Assembly (NCBI GenBank): GCA_034422735.1
Contig: DAOUJL010000084.1
Span: 1-14,551, forward strand
Length of the DNA: 14,551 nucleotides
Origin: CATOSD01 sp034422735
GTDB lineage: Bacteria > Chloroflexota > Dehalococcoidia > Lucifugimonadales > CATOSD01
Direction of reading: 5' to 3'
In this document: in pieces, positions 1 to 7,532 of the stretch
Layout of the letters: every line of letters begins with the position of its first letter
How positions within the stretch are numbered: the stretch's first letter is position 1
Translations under genes and position numbers: made by a program
Notes under the pieces: generated by a model
The model's input: the letters and a program-made list of their open reading frames with translations, nothing else
The model's database searches: none
Told to the model about the DNA's origin: nothing

Positions 1-13
1 CATAATAGTCGCA

Positions 14-81
14 CCTCGTTGGTGATGGCTTGTTGTTGTTCACTACCATCATAGCCGGCTTTACAGCCGGCTCCAACGAGG
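14..81. repeat. Nested inverted repeats able to fold as a three-way junction
   Basis: An outer 9-bp stem (CCTCGTTGG at 14-22 with CCAACGAGG at 73-81) encloses two adjacent arms. One is a 6-bp stem (TGATGG 23-28 with CCATCA 46-51, 17-nt loop). The other is an 8-bp stem of two copies of the self-complementary octamer AGCCGGCT (53-60 and 65-72, loop TTAC). Only base 52 is unpaired at the junction. It lies about 140 bp downstream of the hsdR stop. It could be a structured RNA, a folded DNA site such as a transposon end, or part of a transcription stop, although no T-run follows on either strand. The rest of 1-217 shows no gene I can support. Confidence 0.5.
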
Positions 82-217
82 CCTTCTTCTGCAACTAGGC
101 GGTGGATCTGGGACGAATCAGGCCTCTTGACTAGGTCCGTCCTCAGGTCATCGGCTGTGTTTTGTATTGTTGCTCGGCTGACACCCGTGCCTTGGAGTTA
201 ACTGCTGGTCAACCGGC

Positions 218-3200
218 TCAGCCAACCGCCCATCCCTCCGAGAGCGCCTCAGCCTGTTCCAGCACCGTGCGCGTCGCCTTCTCCTGCTTGTCGGGCGGAT
301 AGCCGTGCTTGCGCAGGATGCGCCGCACCAGCCGGCGCAGGTTGGCTCGGACGTTCTCGCGCACCGTCCAGTCGATGGTGACGTTGTTGCGCACCGTGTC
401 GACCAGCTCGCGGGCGATGTCGCGCAGGGTGTCGTCGCCGAGAACCTGGACGGCGCTGTCGTTCGTCTCCAGCGCGTCGTAGAAGGCCAGCTCGTCCTCG
501 GACAGCCCCAGGCTCTCGCCACGTGCGTCGGCCTCGCGCATGTCCTTCGCGAGCGCGATCAGCTCCTCAATGACTTGCGCCGCCTCTATCGCCCGGTTCT
601 GGTAACGGCGCAGCGTCTGCTCCAGCAGCTCGGCGAAGGAACGCGCCTGCACCACGTTCTTACGCCTGCGCACCGACAGCTCACCCCTGAGCAGCTTCTG
701 GAGCAGTTCCACCGCGAGGTTCCGGTGGGGCATCCCCTGTACCTCTGCCAGGAACTCGTCCGAGAGCACCGAGATGTCGGGCTTGTCCAGGCCCGCGGCG
801 GCGAATATGTCCATCACCCCCTCGGACGCCACCGCCCGCGAGATGATCTGCCGCACGGCGAGGTCGAGGTCCTCGTCCGAGCGTGTCTCACTGGCGCTCT
901 TGGACAGCGCCGCCCGCACCGCCTGGAAGAAGCCCACGTCGTCGCGGATGCGCGTAGTCTCCGGGTGCGGCACGGCCAGCGCGAACGCCTGCGACAGCTC
1001 GCGAACGGCGGCGAGGCAGCGCTCCTTGCCGTCCTCCTGGGCCAGCACGTGCTCCTGCGCGGCGGGCAGCAGGCCGAGGCGTTCCTGCGCGTTGCCGGTG
1101 GTCCACTTCGTCCAGTCGAATCCGTGGAACAGCGCGCAGCACACCTCGTGCTTCTCCAGCATCACCGCGACCGCCTCCTCCTGGTCCAGGGTGGCGCGGC
1201 CGGTGCCTCCACTCTCGGTGTACGTCGCCACGGCCTGCTTCAACTCCTGGGCCAGCCCCAGGTAGTCCACCACAAGGCCACCGGGCTTGTCGCCGAACAC
1301 GCGATTCACGCGGGCGATAGCCTGCATAAGGCCGTGGCCCCGCATCGGCTTGTCCACGTACATCGTGTGCAGACTGGGCGCGTCGAATCCGGTCAGCCAC
1401 ATGTCCCGCACCAGCACCACCTTGAACGGGTCGGCGGGGTCGCGGAACCGCTGCGCCAGCGCCTCGCGCCCAGCCTTGTTGCGGACGTGCGGCTGCCAGT
1501 CCAGCGGATCGGACGCGGAGCCGGTCATCACTACCTTGACAGACCCGCAGGCGTCATCGTCGTCGTGCCAGCCGGGGCGGAGGCGCGTAAGCTCCCGGTA
1601 CAGCTCCACGCAGATGCGCCGGCTCATGCACACCACCATCGCCTTGCCCTCCAGCGCCTCGAGCCGCCGCTCGAAGTGGTCCACTACGTTCTCGGCGATC
1701 TGCCGCACGCGGTTCTCAGCGCCGACGACCGCCTCGAGCTGCGCCCACCTGGTCTTGAGCCGCTCCCTGCGCTCCACCTCCTCGCCCTCGGTGGCCTCCT
1801 CGAAGTCGGGGTCTATCCTCGGCTTCTCGGTCTCGTCCAGGGCCAGCTTGGCAAGGCGGCTCTCGTAGTAGATGGGCACCGTCGCCCGGTCCAGAACGGA
1901 GCGTTGGACGTCGTAGATGCTGATGTAGTCGCCGAACACGGCGCGCGTGTTGGCGTCCCGCAGCTCGATGGGCGTGCCGGTGAAGCCGACGAACGATGCG
2001 TTCGGCAGCGCGTCCCGCATGTGGCGCGCGAAGCCGTCGACGAAGTCGTACTGGCTGCGGTGGGCCTCATCGGCGATGACGACGATGTTGCGCCTCTCCG
2101 ACAGCGCGGGGTGGGTGTCGCCCCTCTCCTCGGGAAAGAACTTCTGGATGGTGGTGAACACCACGCCGCCGGCGTTCACCGATAGCTTGCTCCGCAGGTC
2201 GGCGCGACTCTCCGCCTGGGTCGGCGGCTGGCGCAGCAGGTCCTGGCAGCGCGAGAAGGTGCCGAAGAGTTGGTCGTCGAGGTCGTTACGGTCGGTGAGC
2301 ACCACGATGGTGGGATTCTCCATCGCAGGCTCCCGCACTATGGCCCCGGCGTAGAAGGCCATCGTCAGGCTCTTGCCGGAACCCTGGGTGTGCCAGACGA
2401 CCCCGATGCGACGGTCGCCCGGCTCGCCGACGGGGACGCGGCCGGACTCGTACCTGCCGCTTGGGTCGGCGAGCGTGCCGTCGGAGCGTTGCAGCCTGGC
2501 CGCGCGCAGCGTCTCGCCCACGGCGACACGGACGGCGTGGTACTGATGGTAGCCGGCCATCTTCTTGACGAGCGCGCCGCTGCCGTCGGCGTCGAACACG
2601 ATGAAGTCGCGCAGCAGCGCCAGGAAGCGGCCCGGCTCGAACACGCCCTCCAACATCACCTGGAGCTCCGTCGTGAACGGGTCGGCCAGGTCCTCGCCGG
2701 TGATGGTGCGCCAGGGCTTGAACCACTCCCTGCCGGCGGTGAGCGTGCCGACGCGGGCCTCGTTGCCGTCCGACACCATCAGCGCCTCGTTCATGGAGAA
2801 CAGCGCGGGCAGCTCCGACTTGTAGGTCTGGAGCTGCTGCCAGGCCGTCCAGATGGTGGCGTCCTCGTCGGTCGGGTTCTTCAACTCGATGACGCCGAGG
2901 GGCAGGCCGTTCACGAACAGTACGATGTCCGGCCTGCGCGTGTTGCGGTTCTCGGTGATGGTGAACTGGTTGACGGCCAGCCAGTCGTTGTTGGAGGGAT
3001 TATCGAAGTCAAGCACCACGATGTGGCCGCCGCGCACCGTGCCGTCGGCCTGCCGGTACTCGACCTCCACGCCATACACCAGCATACGGTGGAATGCGCG
3101 GTTGCGGGCCTCCAGCGTGGCGCCCTCGGGACGAGTAAGCTGCCGGAGGGCGTCGTCCAGGGCCGAGGCGGGCAGGGTAGGATTGAGATCGGCCAGCGCG

Positions 3201-3358
3201 TCCCGCAGCCGGCGCTCCAGCACCACCTCGCCGTAGTCGTCGCGCTCGGCGGCGGGCGTGCCGGGCGCGATGTCCGCGCCGCGAGCGACGCCCCAGCCCT
3301 GGGCGGCCAGCCAGTCGAGGGCTGCCTGCTCTACGTCAGCTTCGGTCAGGGTGGTCAT
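218..3358 (-). CDS. hsdR: Type I restriction enzyme, R (motor/endonuclease) subunit HsdR
   Basis: HsdR is the ATP-driven DNA translocase and endonuclease that joins the M2S methylase to cut unmodified DNA. The 1046-residue product has the usual family length. The N-terminal PD-(D/E)xK nuclease is visible as D144, then E158-x-K160 (VIELK), followed by the QxxxY motif (Q175-Y179) typical of HsdR. The SF2 helicase motor follows: Walker A HTQGSGKS at 323-330, DEAH at 430-433, TGTP at 460-463, motif V around 653-670 and motif VI (QAIARVNR) near 679-686. All key residues look intact, so the nuclease should be active. It is the last gene of the operon, 25 bp after the DUF1828-type gene. The ATG at 3358 is chosen because MTTLTEADVEQ matches the start of the two upstream remnants. 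Its own ribosome site is weak. Two truncated copies of its 5' end lie upstream at 4603-4680 and 5423-5566. Confidence 0.97.
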   Translation of the reverse strand: MTTLTEADVEQAALDWLAAQGWGVARGADIAPGTPAAERDDYGEVVLERRLRDALADLNPTLPASALDDALRQLTRPEGATLEARNRAFHRMLVYGVEVEYRQADGTVRGGHIVVLDFDNPSNNDWLAVNQFTITENRNTRRPDIVLFVNGLPLGVIELKNPTDEDATIWTAWQQLQTYKSELPALFSMNEALMVSDGNEARVGTLTAGREWFKPWRTITGEDLADPFTTELQVMLEGVFEPGRFLALLRDFIVFDADGSGALVKKMAGYHQYHAVRVAVGETLRAARLQRSDGTLADPSGRYESGRVPVGEPGDRRIGVVWHTQGSGKSLTMAFYAGAIVREPAMENPTIVVLTDRNDLDDQLFGTFSRCQDLLRQPPTQAESRADLRSKLSVNAGGVVFTTIQKFFPEERGDTHPALSERRNIVVIADEAHRSQYDFVDGFARHMRDALPNASFVGFTGTPIELRDANTRAVFGDYISIYDVQRSVLDRATVPIYYESRLAKLALDETEKPRIDPDFEEATEGEEVERRERLKTRWAQLEAVVGAENRVRQIAENVVDHFERRLEALEGKAMVVCMSRRICVELYRELTRLRPGWHDDDDACGSVKVVMTGSASDPLDWQPHVRNKAGREALAQRFRDPADPFKVVLVRDMWLTGFDAPSLHTMYVDKPMRGHGLMQAIARVNRVFGDKPGGLVVDYLGLAQELKQAVATYTESGGTGRATLDQEEAVAVMLEKHEVCCALFHGFDWTKWTTGNAQERLGLLPAAQEHVLAQEDGKERCLAAVRELSQAFALAVPHPETTRIRDDVGFFQAVRAALSKSASETRSDEDLDLAVRQIISRAVASEGVMDIFAAAGLDKPDISVLSDEFLAEVQGMPHRNLAVELLQKLLRGELSVRRRKNVVQARSFAELLEQTLRRYQNRAIEAAQVIEELIALAKDMREADARGESLGLSEDELAFYDALETNDSAVQVLGDDTLRDIARELVDTVRNNVTIDWTVRENVRANLRRLVRRILRKHGYPPDKQEKATRTVLEQAEALSEGWAVG

Positions 3359-3383
3359 GCTACTCTGAGAATGCGCTCGCGCG

Positions 3384-4148
3384 TTACGCGGCGAGCTCCG
3401 GCAACGCTCGCTCCCGCTCCGACCAGAGTATGGGCTGCACTTCGTAGTTCCTCATCGCGTCCAGGACCGCCACGGAAACCGTGGAGTCGGAGTCGTTGAG
3501 CACGGCGTAGGCGCGTGACTCAGAGGGGCGAACGTCTTTGGTGTCTATCCACGAAAATGCCATCGATTGGGCGCGTTCCCGGTTCGGGCGATTGATGGGG
3601 CGCAAAATCCGCTCCGGCTGATCTGTTGACTTGGGGATGACGAACTGAAACAGATGGTCATAGCCACTCGCGCCGGTGAACTTCACGTTCGGAGTGTAGC
3701 GGACTTTAGACTCGTCGAGCCAACTCTCCACGTCTTCGAAGAACAGGCTAACGGCCATAGGCTGCGCAAGGTAGAACAGGTCGTTCACGGCAAGCATCGC
3801 CTGGAACAGATTGTGCTTGCGGAGCGCGAAGTTTCCTTTTGACGCCTTGACCTGGAGTTGACCGTCCACCCTGTGCACGCCAAAGCCGTTGAGAGTGGTC
3901 ATAAGCAGGGCCTCACGCCGGCCTCCATCTATCTTGCAGCCCGCCTGCTCCAGGTCATCCAACACGTACCCGTCGTCGGTAAGAACGTACCCATTGCCCT
4001 CTCTTACGGCGTAAATCTGGAGTTGGTCGTTGTGGCGGTCCAGGTAGGGCGTGGTTATCTCCACCCAGCCGTTCATACGGCGGAGCGTGGTCTTGTCGCG
4101 AAGCCACTTCCAATACTGGTCCAGCAGCGCCTGTATCTCATCGGTCAT
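3384..4148 (-). CDS. DUF1828/DUF1829-type protein, embedded in the R-M operon
   Basis: A 254-residue protein of unknown function. From memory of the families, the N-terminal part (about residues 25-115, with ITTPYLDRHNDQLQIY and LTDDGYVLDDLEQAG) matches DUF1828, and the C-terminal part (about 155-245) matches DUF1829. No transmembrane segment or signal peptide is visible. The ATG overlaps the stop of the preceding 149-residue gene as ATGA, so the two are translationally coupled and probably work as a pair. Such pairs are found near defence and mobile genes, which fits this context, but no biochemical role can be read from the sequence. The pair lies between the second hsdR remnant and intact hsdR, so it looks like the most recent cassette at this site. 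Certain as a gene; the family call is fairly sure, the function unknown. Confidence 0.85.
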   Translation of the reverse strand: MTDEIQALLDQYWKWLRDKTTLRRMNGWVEITTPYLDRHNDQLQIYAVREGNGYVLTDDGYVLDDLEQAGCKIDGGRREALLMTTLNGFGVHRVDGQLQVKASKGNFALRKHNLFQAMLAVNDLFYLAQPMAVSLFFEDVESWLDESKVRYTPNVKFTGASGYDHLFQFVIPKSTDQPERILRPINRPNRERAQSMAFSWIDTKDVRPSESRAYAVLNDSDSTVSVAVLDAMRNYEVQPILWSERERALPELAA

Positions 4149-4594
4149 GCCGCCAACCCCCGCTCGACGTTCGGTGGCTCAACAATGTTGCAGTACTTCA
4201 GGAAGTCTTGGTAGGTCTGCCAATGGTCGGCGAGGTTGGCGAAGCGGTCCACCGGCGCCGGAAACGCCCACTTGTCTGCGTACCCTTCACGGAACAGGTG
4301 GACATGAGGAGTTCCTACCTCCGCGTCGTCAGGGTTTCTGTGCGGAGCGCCGCCAAAACAGAGCCTCATCAGGGGCACAACGCGCCGGCCTCTGGTCTGG
4401 TAGGACCCTTTGGCAAGGTTGATACGTCCTCTTCGCAAGTCTAGCACGAACTGCTCGCGACCGTCGGTGGACATCAGCGGGATAGACACGCCGCCGCCCA
4501 TGCCCGGGTAACGCCACCGTTTGTCGTCGACGCGGCGCTTCGCCAGCGCGATAAGCGCGTCGGCTTCCGTTTGGGTCAGGTGGTAGCTTGGCAA
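4145..4594 (-). CDS. DUF6978-like protein, partner of the DUF1828-type gene
   Basis: A 149-residue protein starting LTQTEADALIALAKR from residue 6. It carries a conserved-looking core (FVLDLRRGRINLAKGSYQTR, residues 50-69), then PHRNPDD, then an HVHLFREGYADKWAFP stretch and a C-terminal DFLKYCNI. From memory this matches the DUF6978 family, which often accompanies DUF1828 proteins. The HRNPD and HVH residues could form an active or metal site, but that is inference. The TTG at 4594 directly follows an in-frame TGA, so it is the first possible start. No clear Shine-Dalgarno precedes it, and translation may depend on ribosomes finishing the hsdR remnant only 8 bases upstream. Its stop overlaps the next gene's ATG. 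Function unknown. Confidence 0.8.
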   Translation of the reverse strand: MPSYHLTQTEADALIALAKRRVDDKRWRYPGMGGGVSIPLMSTDGREQFVLDLRRGRINLAKGSYQTRGRRVVPLMRLCFGGAPHRNPDDAEVGTPHVHLFREGYADKWAFPAPVDRFANLADHWQTYQDFLKYCNIVEPPNVERGLAA

Positions 4595-4602
4595 TCAGAA
4601 TC

Positions 4603-4680
4603 TCACTGACGTTTGACCAGACGACTGACGGCAAGCCAGCCCAGCGCGGCCTGCTCGACGTCGGCTTCGGTGAGGGTCAC
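4603..4680 (-). pseudogene. Second hsdR 5'-end remnant (about 17 codons of homology)
   Basis: Reading from the GTG at 4680, the frame gives VTLTEADVEQAALGWLA, the same as the HsdR N-terminus apart from the start residues and a D-to-G change. It then runs into unrelated codons and stops at 4603. The GTG overlaps the stop of the 249-residue gene (GTGA) and keeps an AGGAGG ribosome site at 4685-4690. Across the shared 42 bases it differs from the other remnant (5423-5566) at one position, but from intact hsdR at several, so both remnants come from a slightly different hsdR allele. The simplest reading is that a cassette inserted just inside hsdR and left its first codons behind. Confidence 0.88.
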
Positions 4681-5426
4681 TCGACCTCCTCACACGGTCC
4701 CAACTTGAGCCCGTCGATTCGCAGATACCCTTCCATCACGATCACTTCCACTTGCCCGTACATGAACCTTGCTGGCAACTTTGACTCACGGGTCACCGCC
4801 ACGCTGTAAGATGAAGGCCATCTCTCCCCCGATGCAAGTACCTCATAACTGTACTCTCGGCCGGAAAACTGGATGTTAAGTACACGACCGTCAAAAGCGA
4901 AAGTCATCTCGGCCTCATCGTTGAGCGAGGACATCTCCATGATCAGATTGCGCCGGAGCGGTCGCGCGTAGTCCCTGTCGATAGAGCACTTCGGGCTCGC
5001 CTCGTAGGCTCGCTTTCTTTCCTCGGCCTCCCGCATGAACGGGATAAGGTTCCAGTTGCGCTCGCCTTCGATAAACCAATCCGGTAGAGGTGCCAGGTCA
5101 GATCTGTCAGACTTCAGAACGAAACTGATCCAGGCTGCGGCTTCCAACGCACTGCCCAAGTCGTGTGGGATTTCGCCTTCTACAAATGAGAGCTGGCGGC
5201 TTGTGCTGCGAACTCCGCTTAGCTCGACTACGAACCGGCCAATCGACTTCATCACTGGGCGAGCGACCACATCGACATGCTCGAATCTGTAGCAGACGCC
5301 TACTGAAGGAGACCGAAGCGCTTCAGGCACAATCCAACTTACTTCAGGCGAAACTTGCGTTTGCGGTGGCCGGTCCTCAAAACCAAGCTCCAGCAGAACT
5401 TCAAGAGTTGGACATGAAATGCTCAA
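4677..5426 (-). CDS. Unrecognised 249-residue protein in the hsdS-hsdR interval
   Basis: I do not recognise this protein. It is 249 residues, apparently soluble and mixed alpha/beta, with no membrane segment, signal peptide or known catalytic motif that I can see. The second half (about 165-245) alternates beta-like stretches such as EMTFAFDGRVLNIQFSGREY and RFMYGQVEVIVMEGYLRIDG. The start is the TTG at 5426: a perfect AAGGAGG sits 7 bases upstream (5434-5440), and the TTG overlaps the TGA of the first hsdR remnant as TTGA. Its stop overlaps the GTG of the second remnant. Base composition looks more AT-rich than in hsdR or hsdM, suggesting recent transfer. Its place among defence genes makes a defence or immunity role plausible, but the sequence does not show one. 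Confidence 0.8.
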   Translation of the reverse strand: MSISCPTLEVLLELGFEDRPPQTQVSPEVSWIVPEALRSPSVGVCYRFEHVDVVARPVMKSIGRFVVELSGVRSTSRQLSFVEGEIPHDLGSALEAAAWISFVLKSDRSDLAPLPDWFIEGERNWNLIPFMREAEERKRAYEASPKCSIDRDYARPLRRNLIMEMSSLNDEAEMTFAFDGRVLNIQFSGREYSYEVLASGERWPSSYSVAVTRESKLPARFMYGQVEVIVMEGYLRIDGLKLGPCEEVE

Positions 5427-5566
5427 TTGGCAACCTCCTTACGGCGCTCGGCGTCGGGCGAGCCGGGCGCGATGTCCGGGCCGTGGGTGACGCGCCAGCC
5501 CTGGGCGGCCTGCCAGTCCAGCGCGGCCTGCTCGACGTCGGCTTCGGTGAGGGTGGTTGTGGTCAC
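5423..5566 (-). pseudogene. First hsdR 5'-end remnant (about 41 codons)
   Basis: From the GTG at 5566 the frame reads like the first 39 residues of HsdR (LTEADVEQAALDWQAAQGW at the core, then DIAPGSPDAER). It departs abruptly after the AER codons and ends KEVAN-stop. By eye it is close to 88 percent identical to the start of intact hsdR (3358 downward) over 114 bases. The GTG shares its G with the TAG stop of the preceding 652-residue gene. The 3' end carries the AAGGAGG site and overlapping TTG of the following gene. No downstream part of hsdR remains, so it is a scar rather than a functional subunit. The mini-ORF may still pass ribosomes from one cargo gene to the next. Confidence 0.9.
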
Positions 5567-7524
5567 TACCCCGCCGAGCCTTCAAGATCAACACCTAGAA
5601 ACTTCGACTCCTTTCTTAGGAGAAAAGTGAAGATTCGACGCTGAATCTCACCATGCAGACCTTTTACGCTAAAGCCAAGGACGATGTTGAGGAAGGCCAG
5701 TGCCATCAAGACTGCTGACACTATCGAGAGAATCCACCCAGCACTCTCAAGGAACGGAACAACTCGCACTTCGCCAAGAAGACCAACTACAAGCAGGACA
5801 GAAACAGCTACCGCCATCCCTACTGAGATTACCCACGACCATTTTGTAGCGTTCCGTTGACATCGCCAGTGTAGGCTCTTCAAGAGTTCAGCATGCTGGC
5901 GAGATTGATCAGCCAGTTCCAGTTGAGTAGCTCTATGCGACTCCTGTTCTTTGTGAAGCTTGACTGTCTCTTCAGCCTTGATGTCGCTGGACACACTCCT
6001 CAGAGTACGAGTAATGGTTTGTGGATTCACCCCCAATGGATCTCCCAAGGTGTAGCCCATCAGCTCTGGATACACGCTTGGGCTGCTGCGTAGCAACTCC
6101 AACTCGCGCGTTGCTAAGGTTCCATCCGCCTCCAATCTGTCAATCTCGGCCATGTACTTATCGAGCACTTCATCTGACGGCTCAAGCGCTGCATATGCGA
6201 AGGAAAGTAGTCGTGTTGTGGGGATGTTGGGAGCCCCAAAGGGAGCCTTTAACCATGCCGCATTAGCCAAGGTAAAATCTGTGATTGCGCTTGACACATC
6301 CTGGGACGACTCATACTGCTGTCCATACTCCCATGCCGCCGTAGCCAGGGAACCATTACTTGTAACCAATGCAGCCTTCGCACGTTCAAGCGTTGGCGCT
6401 CTTCCTTTCGCTCTAAGTGCGTAGATACTTCTAACAGAGTTGATGTCGTACAGTTTAGCGCGGGGGTTTCTGTATTCGACGTAGTCGTCCAGGACATTTT
6501 CAAACTGGGTTTCGTCAATTTGAAACTCAGGTCGGTAAATCGGAGTTCTATGGGTTTCAATTCCGACCTCACTCAGCTTACTCTCGATTGACTCGGCCAA
6601 GAGGACAAGATCAGAGCGAGTCGTGCCGTTTTTCCTTGCTTCTACTACGATTGCCCCACGACCATCTGTAGGATCAATATACTCTCCAGCTGCCGATATC
6701 ACGGCGCGGAGTTCATCACGAGAGTGTTCGAATACTGCTAGCTTTGCCTTCAGCCGACTGAGCAATTCTAGCAAGTCCCGTGCGGCCTCTTCCTTCGCTC
6801 TACCTTCAAGACCAAGCCTCTGAACCAAAAGAGGCGTATCGAAGTAAAACGTTACGTTTCTGTAGTCCTGCGTTACGTGTTCAAGGTCTGGACAAAGGAG
6901 CGCGTTTGCCAGCATGTGTCCTTGTACTAAAATCACGAAGCTTTGGAAGAGCCGATGATCTCTTTCCTGAATGGTTCTAACGAAGTCACTTACCAACACT
7001 ATTGACTGGGGGTGGCTACCGCTCAGAGCAGGAATGGCAGTGCCTCTCAAGTATGCGCGTAGGCAGGATACATCGAACCTTGACAAGAAGGCCGTCACGG
7101 CATCAACCGCTCCTTGAGCATGCTCAATCGGGTGAAGCGAAGATTCAGAGAACTCCTGAAGGGCGAGCAGAATGGCATCAATATGGCCTTGGGCTTCGGC
7201 ACGTCGTTCCGACAGCTTTGGACTCGGGAGTACGCCAGTTATGTGATACTCTCCCGACTTCCTAGATATCGAGTGGGCACGGGCCAGCCGCCTTAGCACA
7301 AGCTGAACTGTTCGTTGAGGCACGGTCAAGCCGAACTCCTTCTCAATCTCTTGAGCAACAGAGTAGTCCGTTATGGAAGGGAAGTGGGACTCAGTGAGCA
7401 CCTGCAAGACAAACGGACGCAAGTAGTCTAGGTAGTCTCGGCGCTGATCAATGTTCACCTTGAGTACAGCTAGGCTAGTTAGTGTACTAGTACGGGCGGG
7501 CGAACCTGTGGTAGCTTCAACCAT
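5566..7524 (-). CDS. Predicted PIN-like, membrane-associated protein with N-terminal winged helix
   Basis: A 652-residue multidomain protein of no family I can name. Residues about 30-100 look like a winged-helix DNA-binding region (TVPQRTVQLVLRRLARAHSI, then a GEYHIT wing). Residues about 222-400 resemble a PIN-like nuclease: FYFDTPLL with D229, FEHSRDEL with E266/E271, then YDINSVRSIYALR with D360 and ALVTSN at 385-390, the usual spacing of acidic residues in PIN folds. Residues 510-550 are probably coiled coil. Two hydrophobic segments (about 563-585 and 595-618) should anchor the C-terminus in the membrane. The ATG at 7524 has AAGGA just upstream, overlapping the stop of hsdS, 8 bases away. 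The gene is visibly AT-richer than hsdR and hsdM, so it was probably acquired. A membrane-tied ribonuclease acting in abortive defence is a reasonable guess, not shown. Confidence 0.85.
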   Translation of the reverse strand: MVEATTGSPARTSTLTSLAVLKVNIDQRRDYLDYLRPFVLQVLTESHFPSITDYSVAQEIEKEFGLTVPQRTVQLVLRRLARAHSISRKSGEYHITGVLPSPKLSERRAEAQGHIDAILLALQEFSESSLHPIEHAQGAVDAVTAFLSRFDVSCLRAYLRGTAIPALSGSHPQSIVLVSDFVRTIQERDHRLFQSFVILVQGHMLANALLCPDLEHVTQDYRNVTFYFDTPLLVQRLGLEGRAKEEAARDLLELLSRLKAKLAVFEHSRDELRAVISAAGEYIDPTDGRGAIVVEARKNGTTRSDLVLLAESIESKLSEVGIETHRTPIYRPEFQIDETQFENVLDDYVEYRNPRAKLYDINSVRSIYALRAKGRAPTLERAKAALVTSNGSLATAAWEYGQQYESSQDVSSAITDFTLANAAWLKAPFGAPNIPTTRLLSFAYAALEPSDEVLDKYMAEIDRLEADGTLATRELELLRSSPSVYPELMGYTLGDPLGVNPQTITRTLRSVSSDIKAEETVKLHKEQESHRATQLELADQSRQHAELLKSLHWRCQRNATKWSWVISVGMAVAVSVLLVVGLLGEVRVVPFLESAGWILSIVSAVLMALAFLNIVLGFSVKGLHGEIQRRIFTFLLRKESKFLGVDLEGSAG

Positions 7525-7532
7525 TTCGATCC

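Noticed and set aside
305..3499. Long plus-strand open frames (626 and 409 codons) opposite hsdR
   Set aside because: They are antisense shadows of a GC-rich gene. The minus strand encodes a complete HsdR with all motifs, and the plus-strand products are rich in H, R, V and L with no recognisable domain.
5165..5644. Plus-strand 159-codon frame over the end of the 652-residue gene
   Set aside because: It reads antisense through the hsdR remnant and the 249-residue gene. Its best-looking part is the reverse of the HsdR N-terminus.
7484..7493. 10-bp palindrome GTACTAGTAC near the start of the 652-residue gene
   Set aside because: It lies inside codons 10-15, and one short palindrome is expected by chance in a window of this size; no partner site was found.
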